Source: Candidatus Woesearchaeota archaeon (lineage in GTDB: Archaea; Nanobdellota; Nanobdellia; Woesearchaeales; ARS49). Taken from it: a DNA stretch of 11,063 nucleotides. The notes below the pieces were generated by a model. It searched no databases and was not told the DNA's origin. It saw only the letters and a program-made list of their open reading frames with translations. The position numbers and the translations under genes are program-made. Location: assembly GCA_023261345.1 (NCBI GenBank), contig JAHFPE010000005.1, positions 1 to 11,063 of the forward strand, given 5' to 3'. Positions 1 to 6,679 of the stretch are shown in pieces (within the stretch, counting starts at the first letter, position 1; every line of letters starts with the position of its first letter).

Positions 1-567
1 CGAATATCTGAGTGATTTTGGGTGAGCCTTAATGCGCAACCTTGCTTGTTGCGTTTGATTGTAAATAATTCTCATGCGCACTTTTCGTTTGATTCTTTCA
101 TGATGCCACTCTTCCATAAATGCAGGGATAACTTCAAACGAGGACCGTGAACTGCCATACGCTAGGAATTCATGAGAATTAGAACGCAAGATGTCATTCA
201 TCATTGTTTTCATACCTTCTTTTCCTTCGTACACTTCCACTTTTGGTTTCCTCACTCCATGCAATTTTTGCAACATTTCAAGAGCAGGAAGCACTTGTTT
301 GATCGCGAGCTCTTTTTCTTTTAAGATTTGCAGGAATTCACGTGGGTCTGCAGTTCTGAAATACTTTCTATTGTTTTTTATTGCGTACGAAATAAGTCCA
401 AGATCAATGAGTCTTTCCAAAATATCGTAAAGAAGTGTTCTTGGGAGATTACTTTTGAGTGCGATTTCGCTTGCAAGAGAATCGCCAAGTTCGAGACATG
501 CAAGATATGTTTTTGCTTCCTTCTCTGCAAGACCATAGTTCTGCAGAACCTCTAGAGGGGTTTCCAT
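1..567 (-). CDS. TrmB-family transcriptional regulator, 3' end cut by window edge
   Basis: The minus strand from ATG at 567 stays open to base 1, giving 189 residues with no stop, so the gene continues outside the window. Residues about 10-73 read as a winged helix-turn-helix of the TrmB type: 'YGLAEKEAKTYLACLELG', then a recognition-helix region around 'LPRTLLYDILERLIDLGLI' and a wing ending near 'RKYFRTADP'. Residues about 75-102 look like a helical or coiled-coil linker. From about residue 108, 'VEVYEGKEGMKTMMNDIL' is typical of the start of the TrmB C-terminal effector domain, which in characterised members binds sugars. The family acts in the cytoplasm as transcriptional repressors or activators. 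The ATG lies 26-27 bases from the centre of a palindromic TATA element, consistent with a leaderless mRNA. Autoregulation through the adjacent inverted repeat is inferred. The ligand cannot be judged because much of the effector domain is missing. Confidence 0.85.
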   Translation of the reverse strand, partial: METPLEVLQNYGLAEKEAKTYLACLELGDSLASEIALKSNLPRTLLYDILERLIDLGLISYAIKNNRKYFRTADPREFLQILKEKELAIKQVLPALEMLQKLHGVRKPKVEVYEGKEGMKTMMNDILRSNSHEFLAYGSSRSSFEVIPAFMEEWHHERIKRKVRMRIIYNQTQQARLRIKAHPKSLRYS

Positions 568-569
568 AG

Positions 570-590
570 TGCTGTAAATAATTGACAGCA
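570..590. promoter_or_regulatory. Spaced inverted repeat, candidate operator
   Basis: TGCTGT at 570-575 and ACAGCA at 585-590 form a perfect 6-bp inverted repeat with a 9-base spacer. The element lies just upstream of the TrmB-family start codon and abuts the shared TATA element. A protein bound here would overlap the transcription start of the minus-strand gene and flank that of the radical SAM gene. Spaced dyads of this size are usual for winged-helix dimers such as TrmB proteins. That the neighbouring regulator binds it is inference. Confidence 0.45.
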
Positions 591-599
591 AATATTTAA
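590..599. promoter_or_regulatory. Palindromic TATA box shared by two divergent genes
   Basis: Bases 590-597 (AAATATTT) form a perfect palindrome, extended by AA. Its centre (593.5) is about 26 bases from the TrmB-family ATG at 567 and about 24 bases from the ATG at 618 on the other strand. Archaeal TBP-bound TATA boxes lie about 26 bases from the transcription start, so one box can explain leaderless or near-leaderless transcripts in both directions. No second convincing TATA box is seen in the 50-base gap. Confidence 0.6.
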
Positions 600-617
600 G
601 TGTTTCTAGGAAATCCT

Positions 618-2033
618 ATGAAACGGGTGGTTATGATGAAGATTACACTTGTTTGTCCAACGAATCGACATGGAGGGAGTGCAACGAGTGGAATTTATTA
701 TCCGATGGGTATACTCGTAATTGGCTCAAAAATTAAAGATACATATCCTGATTATGAAGTTCAAGTGATAGATGGTGAAGTAAGATCTCCTTTTGAGATT
801 GAAACAATGGTTCGTGGATCAGATGTTTTGGGGTTGAGTGCCAACACGATGAATTATCCAAATTGTGTTATGCTTAGCAAAATGGCAAAAGAACAAGGAA
901 CAAAACGCGTTGTCATCGGCGGTCCACACCCGACTGCAGCAGGAATGGCAGAGTGTATTCTTGCACACCAACCAACTATCGATGCAGTAATAGCAAATGA
1001 CGGAGATGAACCATTCTTACAATATATCCAGGCAGTTTCTGTTCAGGGATTTTCCAAAGAAGGCGCTCTTGGAAGTATAACAAACCTTATTTGGAGAAAT
1101 GGAACAGAGATTAAACGAAACACCTGCGTAATTCCCGCACTACCACCTCGATTTGTTGACATGAATTTTGATCTTATAGATTTTTCAAAATATCGCGAAG
1201 AGCACAAAAAGGAATTTCCCGACATGTCAGAACGATTTGTGGAAGGATTCACGCATGTTGGTTGCGCGTGGCGAGTCAAACTTGGATGCTTATTTTGTGA
1301 CATTCCATACCCTGTAAATTCGTACCAGCCACCAAGTCGATTCTGGAGAGAAATAAAAGTTCTTAACGATGAGCGAGGTATTCAGTCAGTAAAAGATTAT
1401 GGAGATTGTTTTACTGGCAATTCTGAGCGAGTTGAGGCGTTACTACGAGCACGACCAAATGATCTTGCGAACATCCAATTTTCACTTTATGGAAAACCCA
1501 ATGAAGTAACTACTGAAATGGCAATCATGCTCAAAGAACTCAATGTTCGTTATGTGTACCTTGGCTATGATTCAGGAGATAATTCAATGCTAAAATCCAT
1601 GCGAAAAGGAGCAACTGTTTCGCATAATTATCAAGCAACAGAGTTACTTGCTAAAGCAGGAATCAATATTACCGGAAGCATTATTCTTGGTTCAGAAGGA
1701 GAATCAGAACAAACAATAAATAATACAGAAAGATTTGCAAATGAAATCTCCTCGTACAGCAATGTCACTCAATTGCATTGTGCAATGATGACTCCTTTTC
1801 CTGGCGCGCCGTTATTTGAAAAACTCAAACGGAAATATTCAGAAATTGATGGTGATGATGTGCTAGATACAGAATTCACAAAAAATCTTTGGGCAAGAGG
1901 ATTTTGCAGCGTTTCAGCCGAATACATAGAAGAGAGAGCCAGAATTATTAATCAGTTAAACAAGAGTTCACGCAAACGCTACTTTGGCTTCAGAAACAGT
2001 GTACAGCTGCAAGAGGATACTGCCACAAAATAA
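618..2033 (+). CDS. Radical SAM protein with B12-binding-like N-terminal domain
   Basis: The product is about 471 residues. The N-terminal 140 or so look like a cobalamin-binding Rossmann domain ('MKITLVCPTNR', 'VVIGGPHPTAAGM'), but I do not see the classical DxHxxG cobalamin-ligand motif. The radical SAM domain follows: the cluster cysteines appear to be C216, C224 and C227 in 'GCAWRVKLGCLFC', spaced CX7CX2C instead of the usual CX3CX2C. Later come 'YVYLGYDSGDNSMLKSMRKG' and 'GINITGSIILGSEGES', typical of the B12-binding radical SAM superfamily. Such enzymes make a 5'-deoxyadenosyl radical for methylations, ring closures or thioether chemistry; the substrate here cannot be named. A GTG at 600 overlaps the promoter. 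ATG 618 fits a leaderless start; ATG 633 or 636 is equally possible, with GGTG at 626-629 as ribosome binding site. The divergent TrmB-type regulator may control it (inference). Confidence 0.85.
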   Translation: MKRVVMMKITLVCPTNRHGGSATSGIYYPMGILVIGSKIKDTYPDYEVQVIDGEVRSPFEIETMVRGSDVLGLSANTMNYPNCVMLSKMAKEQGTKRVVIGGPHPTAAGMAECILAHQPTIDAVIANDGDEPFLQYIQAVSVQGFSKEGALGSITNLIWRNGTEIKRNTCVIPALPPRFVDMNFDLIDFSKYREEHKKEFPDMSERFVEGFTHVGCAWRVKLGCLFCDIPYPVNSYQPPSRFWREIKVLNDERGIQSVKDYGDCFTGNSERVEALLRARPNDLANIQFSLYGKPNEVTTEMAIMLKELNVRYVYLGYDSGDNSMLKSMRKGATVSHNYQATELLAKAGINITGSIILGSEGESEQTINNTERFANEISSYSNVTQLHCAMMTPFPGAPLFEKLKRKYSEIDGDDVLDTEFTKNLWARGFCSVSAEYIEERARIINQLNKSSRKRYFGFRNSVQLQEDTATK

Positions 2034-2061
2034 TAAGCAACTATCTTGATTTAGTAATTCA

Positions 2062-3111
2062 TCATTTTTCTACTTTATACCGTAGCAGTGCAGCAATTCC
2101 ACCAATACCGTCCAGCTTTTTTCCCCCATCATGCGAACTGGAAACGAGCATGATCGTTCCTTTTGCTCTTTCAATAGTTTGAAGAACGTGCTCAATACGA
2201 TCATAAGAACTATTTTGTCGAGAGCGCTGAATGAATCCGTCAGAAACACAAACACTTTCAATCGCACCTGCATTCCCAGCGTCTGAAACAGCAACAATTC
2301 CGTACGCGACCTTTCCATTCTTTGCAATTTCTGCAAGTATTTTCTCTACTGCAAGCATTTCTTGAGAGGTAGCTGCATTCTTTAGTGCAGAACTTGTTTC
2401 TTCTCTTCGCAAAACTTCACTTATTGCAGATTCAGTAACTGAAGAACACGTAGAGAAGACTGATATTTTTCGAACATTTAAAGAAAGTACTTTCCACAAT
2501 GGATCTTTCCAAAACGCTGGACTCGCAAGCACTATTGCATCTGCATTCTCACGAGCTCTTAAGCGCTCAAGCTCAAGAGAGAGCTGCACAAAAAAGTCCT
2601 TTCCTGCTTTGATTCCCTCAACCTTTTTATCAACTTCTCCAGCAAGTTTGCAAATAATTTCGTGTCCAGTATGCGTAAGATGAGCAATCAATGCTTCCTC
2701 ACGATCAAACACGCAAACAAGTACGCACATTCTCCTATGTTTGATTGCGTTCCCCAATCGAAGGCGATCAACTGTAGTCCATTCATTTTTCACAATTGTA
2801 ATAACACTCCCATCCTCAATGGAAAAGGTGTGATAACTTCCCTTTGGAACATCCTCTGGACCTGCAGTCACTGTTCCAGAAATTCTTACGTGAGACTGAT
2901 TAACACTAAAATCCACATCCTTCACTCGAATTGTTAAGAAAACAGATTTCTTTGCAGCATCCGCTTCTTCAGTCACTTTAATTTTTCGCAGCGTTTTTCC
3001 AGAAACAAAATCTCCAGCGGTTACTAATTGGTGAAGCGCCCACAAGTCATCAAGAGTTTCTACACAAATTTTAACTTCTCCTGCGCGAAAGTCCTTGTGC
3101 AAAACGCGCAT
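2062..3111 (-). CDS. pelA: Archaeal Pelota (Dom34/aPelota), mRNA surveillance and ribosome rescue factor
   Basis: The 349-residue product has the usual aPelota length and reads as Pelota throughout. The N-terminal Sm-like domain covers residues 1 to about 130 ('MRVLHKDFRAGEVKICVETLDDLWALHQLV'). The central domain contains 'ADAIVLASPAFWKDPL' (190-205). The C-terminal L7Ae-like domain ends in 'SSHDGGKKLDGIGGIAALLRY' (325-345). The GGQ peptidyl-hydrolysis motif of the related release factor aRF1 is absent, as expected. Pelota enters the A site of stalled ribosomes and, with the ATPase ABCE1, splits them in the cytoplasm. The gene starts 2 bases after the stop of the upstream pseudouridine synthase gene, so the two are surely cotranscribed and probably translationally coupled; the likely promoter is the TATA box at 3905-3914. 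The gene ends convergently, 28 bases from the radical SAM gene. The identification is secure. Confidence 0.95.
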   Translation of the reverse strand: MRVLHKDFRAGEVKICVETLDDLWALHQLVTAGDFVSGKTLRKIKVTEEADAAKKSVFLTIRVKDVDFSVNQSHVRISGTVTAGPEDVPKGSYHTFSIEDGSVITIVKNEWTTVDRLRLGNAIKHRRMCVLVCVFDREEALIAHLTHTGHEIICKLAGEVDKKVEGIKAGKDFFVQLSLELERLRARENADAIVLASPAFWKDPLWKVLSLNVRKISVFSTCSSVTESAISEVLRREETSSALKNAATSQEMLAVEKILAEIAKNGKVAYGIVAVSDAGNAGAIESVCVSDGFIQRSRQNSSYDRIEHVLQTIERAKGTIMLVSSSHDGGKKLDGIGGIAALLRYKVEK

Positions 3112-3113
3112 GA

Positions 3114-3884
3114 TCAGATTCCCCTAATGCGCGTAGTGGTGAGTTGGCTTTTGGAATTTTCGAGTAAATTAATCTCTCGCTGTGTCAAATCCTTCCACTC
3201 GCCAGGCTTGAGTTCCCCAAGGCCAAGTCGTCCAATGTTTGTTCTTGTAAGACCAAGAACTGTGAATCCCAATTTGCGAAACAATCTTTTCACAATGTGC
3301 TTTCTTCCTTCGTGAAGAGTTACCCTAACTTCCCTACCATCCCACCATAAATTTGTGACAAGAACTTTTTCGCCATCAACAAAAACACCGCGTCGTAATT
3401 TACTCACGTGAAACTGCAGAAGGGGGCGTGTTAGTGTTACTGCGTATGTCTTGCTCACTCCTTGAGAAGGATGCATGATCTTATTGCTGAGCAATCCATC
3501 ATTCGTTAAGATGACAACACCACTAGCATCCTTATCAAGGCGTCCAGCAGGATACACTCGTTCAGAAACTGGAACAAGCGAGGTTACTGTTGTGTTGTGC
3601 GGATCAATTACACTTGTGACAACACCAATTGGCTTGTACAGAAGAATAGTTCTCTTTTTCTCCACCCCGACTTTTTTGCCATCAACTTCAAGCACTGCAG
3701 AGGCGTTCACGTACATTCCAATAATTCCCAGACTTCCATTTACTTTTACGCGCCCCTCGCGTATAAGTTCTTCGCACGCACGTCTGCTACCTGTTCCTGT
3801 TGCAGCAAGAGCACGAGGAAGAGCAATCTTCTGATCTTGAGCAGTACTATTTGCTTGTTGGTGTTTCTCTTGTTGGAATTGCAT
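3114..3884 (-). CDS. RsuA/RluB-family 23S/16S rRNA-type pseudouridine synthase
   Basis: The 256-residue product has an S4 RNA-binding domain at about residues 22-75 ('GSRRACEELIREGRVKVNG') followed by the RsuA/RluB/RluE/RluF catalytic domain. The catalytic aspartate is D117 in 'YPAGRLDKDASGVVILTNDG'. 'HPSQGVSKTYAV' and 'EGRKHIVKRLFRKLGFTVLGL', then 'LGELKPGEWKDLT', are family landmarks. Family members isomerise a specific uridine in rRNA; which uridine cannot be told here. The family is bacterial in the main, since archaea normally make rRNA pseudouridine with Cbf5 and guide RNAs, so this suggests old transfer from bacteria. The first 20 or so residues are a polar Q/K-rich extension before the S4 domain. 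The ATG at 3884 is supported by a TATA box centred about 26 bases upstream (leaderless), and no later ATG precedes the S4 domain. It is first in an operon with pelota. Confidence 0.9.
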   Translation of the reverse strand: MQFQQEKHQQANSTAQDQKIALPRALAATGTGSRRACEELIREGRVKVNGSLGIIGMYVNASAVLEVDGKKVGVEKKRTILLYKPIGVVTSVIDPHNTTVTSLVPVSERVYPAGRLDKDASGVVILTNDGLLSNKIMHPSQGVSKTYAVTLTRPLLQFHVSKLRRGVFVDGEKVLVTNLWWDGREVRVTLHEGRKHIVKRLFRKLGFTVLGLTRTNIGRLGLGELKPGEWKDLTQREINLLENSKSQLTTTRIRGI

Positions 3885-3904
3885 ACACCGTCTCTATCAT
3901 AAAA

Positions 3905-3914
3905 CCTTTTAAAT
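3905..3914 (-). promoter_or_regulatory. TATA box of the pseudouridine synthase-pelota operon
   Basis: On the minus strand the element reads ATTTAAAAGG. Its centre is about 26 bases upstream of the ATG at 3884, predicting transcription to begin at or next to the start codon. It is the only convincing promoter for the two-gene operon, since the gap before pelota is 2 bases. Confidence 0.6.
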
Positions 3915-3926
3915 GCTTGGTTGATT

Positions 3927-3973
3927 ATAGCAAATCGCAAAAATTTACGAACTTTCTACTTGCAATTTGCTAT
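3927..3973. repeat. Perfect 9-bp inverted repeat between divergent promoters
   Basis: ATAGCAAAT at 3927-3935 is the exact reverse complement of ATTTGCTAT at 3965-3973, with 29 bases between the arms. The dyad midpoint (3950) is close to the midpoint of the two divergent TATA boxes (about 3955). Just beside it an 8-base direct repeat, ATTCTCGC, occurs at 3972-3979 and 3981-3988. The arrangement could be a pair of binding sites acting on both promoters, but no regulator is indicated. Confidence 0.4.
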
Positions 3974-3994
3974 TCTCGCGATTCTCGCAAATGT

Positions 3995-4004
3995 TTTATA
4001 AATA
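3995..4004 (+). promoter_or_regulatory. TATA box of the RNase P subunit gene
   Basis: The element TTTATAAATA is a near-consensus archaeal TATA box. Its centre lies about 29 bases before the ATG at 4029, so the transcript should start within a few bases of the codon. Confidence 0.65.
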
Positions 4005-4028
4005 ACGAGATTCGCTATTACAAACACC

Positions 4029-4601
4029 ATGCCTCGTGACATCATACAAACAGACAGGCCATCAGATTTTGTCAAATTAGCAAAAACTCTAGGGTATGAT
4101 ACGCTTTGTGTTCTTTCCAGTCAGCAAAAAAAAGATGAGATTATAGATGGAATTCGGATTATTTGGATTAGAATAATGGAACCTGCCAAATTCTTAGCAG
4201 GAAAACATAATGAGAAAATTGCAATTCAAAGCTCCCCATCTGATCGAGGAGTGCTTGAGCGAACGCCATTCTTACTTTATAATCTTGAAACAAGCGAAAG
4301 AAAAGATGCGCATCACTTCAGATCATCAGGATTAAATCACATCACATGCAAACTTGCAGGAAAAACTAGAATTGGACTCTCACTTTCTCTCATGCATCTT
4401 GCACGACGCGCACACAAGCCAGAAATAGTTGGCAGAATCATACAAAACATTCGTCTTTGTAGAAAGTATAATGTTCGCATGGTTGCTGGTTCATTTGCAA
4501 CAGAACCAATAGATATGCGAAGCCCCCATGACGTTGCTGCACTACTTCGAGTACTTGGGATGAATGCAGATCAAGCAAAGGATGCGCAAGAGTTAAGATA
4601 A
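4029..4601 (+). CDS. rnp3: RNase P protein component 3 (Rpp30/Rnp3 family)
   Basis: The 190-residue product matches archaeal Rpp30, which has a PHP-like TIM-barrel fold. Landmarks are 'SDFVKLAKTLGYDTLCVLSS' near the N-terminus, 'RSSGLNHITCKLAGKTRIGLSLSLMHL' (98-124), 'NIRLCRKYNVRMVAGSFATEP' (140-160) and 'RSPHDVAALLRVLGMNADQAK' (164-184). With Pop5 (Rnp2) it supports the catalytic core of the RNase P RNA that removes the 5' leader of pre-tRNAs. No other RNase P component is seen nearby. It is somewhat shorter than many archaeal homologues, which usually exceed 200 residues, but both ends look intact. The start is supported by a TATA box about 29 bases upstream and by the N-terminal homology. 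The gene diverges from the pelota operon, so information-processing genes cluster here. Confidence 0.9.
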   Translation: MPRDIIQTDRPSDFVKLAKTLGYDTLCVLSSQQKKDEIIDGIRIIWIRIMEPAKFLAGKHNEKIAIQSSPSDRGVLERTPFLLYNLETSERKDAHHFRSSGLNHITCKLAGKTRIGLSLSLMHLARRAHKPEIVGRIIQNIRLCRKYNVRMVAGSFATEPIDMRSPHDVAALLRVLGMNADQAKDAQELR

Positions 4602-4631
4602 AAGACCCCTCTTCATCAAACTTCACAAGCC

Positions 4632-4639
4632 TTTTAATA
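4632..4639 (+). promoter_or_regulatory. TATA box of speD
   Basis: TTTTAATA lies in the 60-base gap after the RNase P gene. Its centre is about 26 bases before the ATG at 4662, predicting a leaderless speD transcript separate from the upstream gene. Confidence 0.6.
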
Positions 4640-4661
4640 GAACTTCCTTCCCTTTGTTTAT

Positions 4662-4997
4662 ATGCTTGGGACACATGTCATTGCAGTTTGTGAAAATTGC
4701 ACGAACAAGGATACACTTAGTGCAAGAGAAATGGAGTTGCTTCTTATTGAACTTGCAACACAAACAGGATTCAACATTGTTAAAATAGCAAGTCATCAAT
4801 TCAAAAACCCTGATGCTGCAACAGTCACTGCAATTCTTACGCAATCCCACCTCACAATTCATACGTGGCCGGAATACAATAAGGCAACTCTTGATCTTTT
4901 TTCTTGCGGCGCCCAAAAGAACATTGATGATTTACTGAAGTTATTCTCTCAAAAAACTGGAGGAAAACAGGTCTTCATCAAAACGCATACATACTAA
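4662..4997 (+). CDS. speD: S-adenosylmethionine decarboxylase proenzyme, prokaryotic small type
   Basis: The 111-residue product has the length of the small archaeal/Thermotoga-type AdoMet decarboxylase. The core reads 'SHLTIHTWPEYNKATLDLFSCG' in two halves: S62 is the serine that becomes the pyruvoyl cofactor on self-cleavage, H67 is the processing histidine and C82 the catalytic cysteine. The 5- and 20-residue spacings from the serine match Ser63/His68/Cys83 of the Thermotoga enzyme. Cleavage would give a 61-residue beta chain and a 50-residue alpha chain. The residue before the serine is glutamine (Q61) instead of the common glutamate. The enzyme makes decarboxylated AdoMet, the aminopropyl donor for spermidine synthesis, in the cytoplasm. 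The next gene encodes a spermidine-synthase-like enzyme, so the pair forms one pathway. The leaderless ATG at 4662 is well placed behind a TATA box. Confidence 0.93.
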   Translation: MLGTHVIAVCENCTNKDTLSAREMELLLIELATQTGFNIVKIASHQFKNPDAATVTAILTQSHLTIHTWPEYNKATLDLFSCGAQKNIDDLLKLFSQKTGGKQVFIKTHTY

Positions 4998-5083
4998 TAG
5001 CATAATAACAACAACAAAAAAATTGATTATGGAAAGCTCGTTTGTTTTATTATGATAACAAGGGAAGAAAGATTAAAAATCAC

Positions 5084-6679
5084 ATGGAAAAAAAGGAAAT
5101 GACTCGCGCGACCTCCATCTTGAAATGTACGTCCTCTCTCACGTTTCTTGTGTTGATTGCAATGTTTGCCACTGGTTTTTCGAGCTTGCTCTATGAAGTT
5201 GTCTTGTTGTTTAATATGAGTATTGTCCTTGGTATGACGGAACTTGCAACGTCGGTAGTTATAGGCACATTTATTGTCGGACTCGCAATTGGTTCTTGGT
5301 TCGGAGGACGAATTTCGAGTATTGCCAATGCAACAACCTCCTTCATCATAATTGAAATCATCATTGCACTCTTTGGCTTTACTTCCATGTTCGCAGTTAG
5401 TCACTTAATTAATGTAGGACTTCCATTTCTTCGACTTATTTTTTCCGTTCTTCTTTTGCTTCTTCCAACAATTCTCATGGGCATGGAAATTCCTCTTGCA
5501 GTTCACATCATCAACAAACACCAAAAAAATGTGGGCATTGACACAGGAAAAGTGTACAGCGCAGACACACTTGGCGGAGCATTTGGAGCTTTTCTTGCAG
5601 GACTTATCCTTGTACCTGTACTTGGTTTTTTTGGCGCAATGGCACTTGGAGGAATCTTGAATCTTTTTGCTGCGCTCCTTCTTCTCTCAACTACAGGAAA
5701 CCCAGATTCGCGTAAACTCTTTCTTATTTCCACTCTTCTTTTTTTGTGTGCAGGCATTTTCATTCTTTTTAGTAGCACAGCACGATTGCACGACGTTCAG
5801 TTAGGCTTCTTTTTCAGAGATTACGGCGTACCTCCTCTTGAAACTGCAATCACACCATATCAGCGCATTGAAGTTGTTGCACGCGGACCATACGGAAATT
5901 CACTTGTTCTTAATGGAGAATTACAGATTACGAGCCATGACTCAGTTGCTTACCATGAATACCTTGTCCTTCCAGCACTTGCGGTTATACCAAACGTTGA
6001 ATCTGCACTTGTAATTGGAGCTGGAGATGGAGGCGCACTTCGTCAACTACTCAAATACAATGTCACAACAATTGACCATGTGGAACTTGATCCTGAAGTC
6101 ATTAATCTTTCACGAATGTACATGAGGGATGTTCACAGAGGAGCACTAGATGATCCACACGTTCAACGCATCATTGCCGATGGTAGACGCTATTTAGAAG
6201 ACACAAACAAAACATATGACCTCATCATTGTCGACTTGCCAGATCCAATCCAAATCGCGCTAGCACCGCTGTATTCTGCAGAATTTTATGCGCTCATCCA
6301 CAAGCGACTGACCTCTACTGGCGTGTTTGCAACACAAGCAACTTCACCTCTATATTACGCAGAATCATTCGCGTCAATTTACAAAACTGTACATACAGTT
6401 TTTCCAATCACTGAAAGCTATATTGTGCCATCCTCGTCGTTTTCATCGCTTGGTTATGTTATTGCATCAGAAACAACAAACCTTACAGTACCCCTGCGAA
6501 ATATTAGTGGAGAATGGTATGAAAGCACATCACACGCTTCCTTATTTAGCATTCCCAAAAAGATCAGAAATGTTTTGAATGATGAACATATTGGCATTTC
6601 AACTGATAATGAGCCATTTGTCTACACATATCATCAATCAGGATATTATGCGAGAGGGATTCTTGATGATCAACAATAG
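5084..6679 (+). CDS. speE: Membrane-fused spermidine synthase-like aminopropyltransferase
   Basis: The 531-residue product joins about seven membrane segments (about residues 17-37, 57-75, 84-106, 116-141, 164-182, 184-203 and 212-231) to a C-terminal spermidine synthase domain from about 255. Landmarks are 'TPYQRIEVV', 'LVLNGELQITSHDSVAYHEYLVLPAL', the nucleotide-binding loop GAGDGG (312-317), E334 in 'VELDPE' that should hold the donor ribose, 'ADGRRYL' with D366, and the catalytic-type D384 in 'VDLPDP'. The donor should be decarboxylated AdoMet from the adjacent speD. The acceptor (putrescine or another amine) is not proven, and such fusions are poorly characterised. The catalytic domain is expected on the inner membrane face. 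The frame opens with TTG at 5042; I prefer ATG 5084, with ATG 5099 (behind AAAGG) also possible. An AT-rich stretch at 5045-5054 could be its own promoter, though readthrough from speD is likely. Confidence 0.85.
   Translation: MEKKEMTRATSILKCTSSLTFLVLIAMFATGFSSLLYEVVLLFNMSIVLGMTELATSVVIGTFIVGLAIGSWFGGRISSIANATTSFIIIEIIIALFGFTSMFAVSHLINVGLPFLRLIFSVLLLLLPTILMGMEIPLAVHIINKHQKNVGIDTGKVYSADTLGGAFGAFLAGLILVPVLGFFGAMALGGILNLFAALLLLSTTGNPDSRKLFLISTLLFLCAGIFILFSSTARLHDVQLGFFFRDYGVPPLETAITPYQRIEVVARGPYGNSLVLNGELQITSHDSVAYHEYLVLPALAVIPNVESALVIGAGDGGALRQLLKYNVTTIDHVELDPEVINLSRMYMRDVHRGALDDPHVQRIIADGRRYLEDTNKTYDLIIVDLPDPIQIALAPLYSAEFYALIHKRLTSTGVFATQATSPLYYAESFASIYKTVHTVFPITESYIVPSSSFSSLGYVIASETTNLTVPLRNISGEWYESTSHASLFSIPKKIRNVLNDEHIGISTDNEPFVYTYHQSGYYARGILDDQQ

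Noticed and set aside
191..555. Two overlapping plus-strand frames of 79 and 75 codons
   Set aside because: They lie antisense to the TrmB-family gene, whose frame shows clear family motifs.
600..617. GTG at 600 as the start of the radical SAM gene
   Set aside because: It directly follows the TATA box and would lie upstream of the expected transcription start; the N-terminal homology begins after ATG 633/636.
3475..3834. 119-codon plus-strand frame within the pseudouridine synthase region
   Set aside because: Antisense to the catalytic domain, which has intact RsuA/RluB motifs in the other frame.
5042..5083. TTG at 5042 as the start of the SpeE-like gene
   Set aside because: The added residues ('MFYYDNKGRKIKNH') match no family feature, and two in-frame ATGs (5084, 5099) lie just before the first membrane segment.
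5027..5404. 125-codon minus-strand frame opposite the start of the membrane-fused SpeE
   Set aside because: Low-complexity Asn/Cys/Lys-rich translation that is the antisense of a clear membrane protein.
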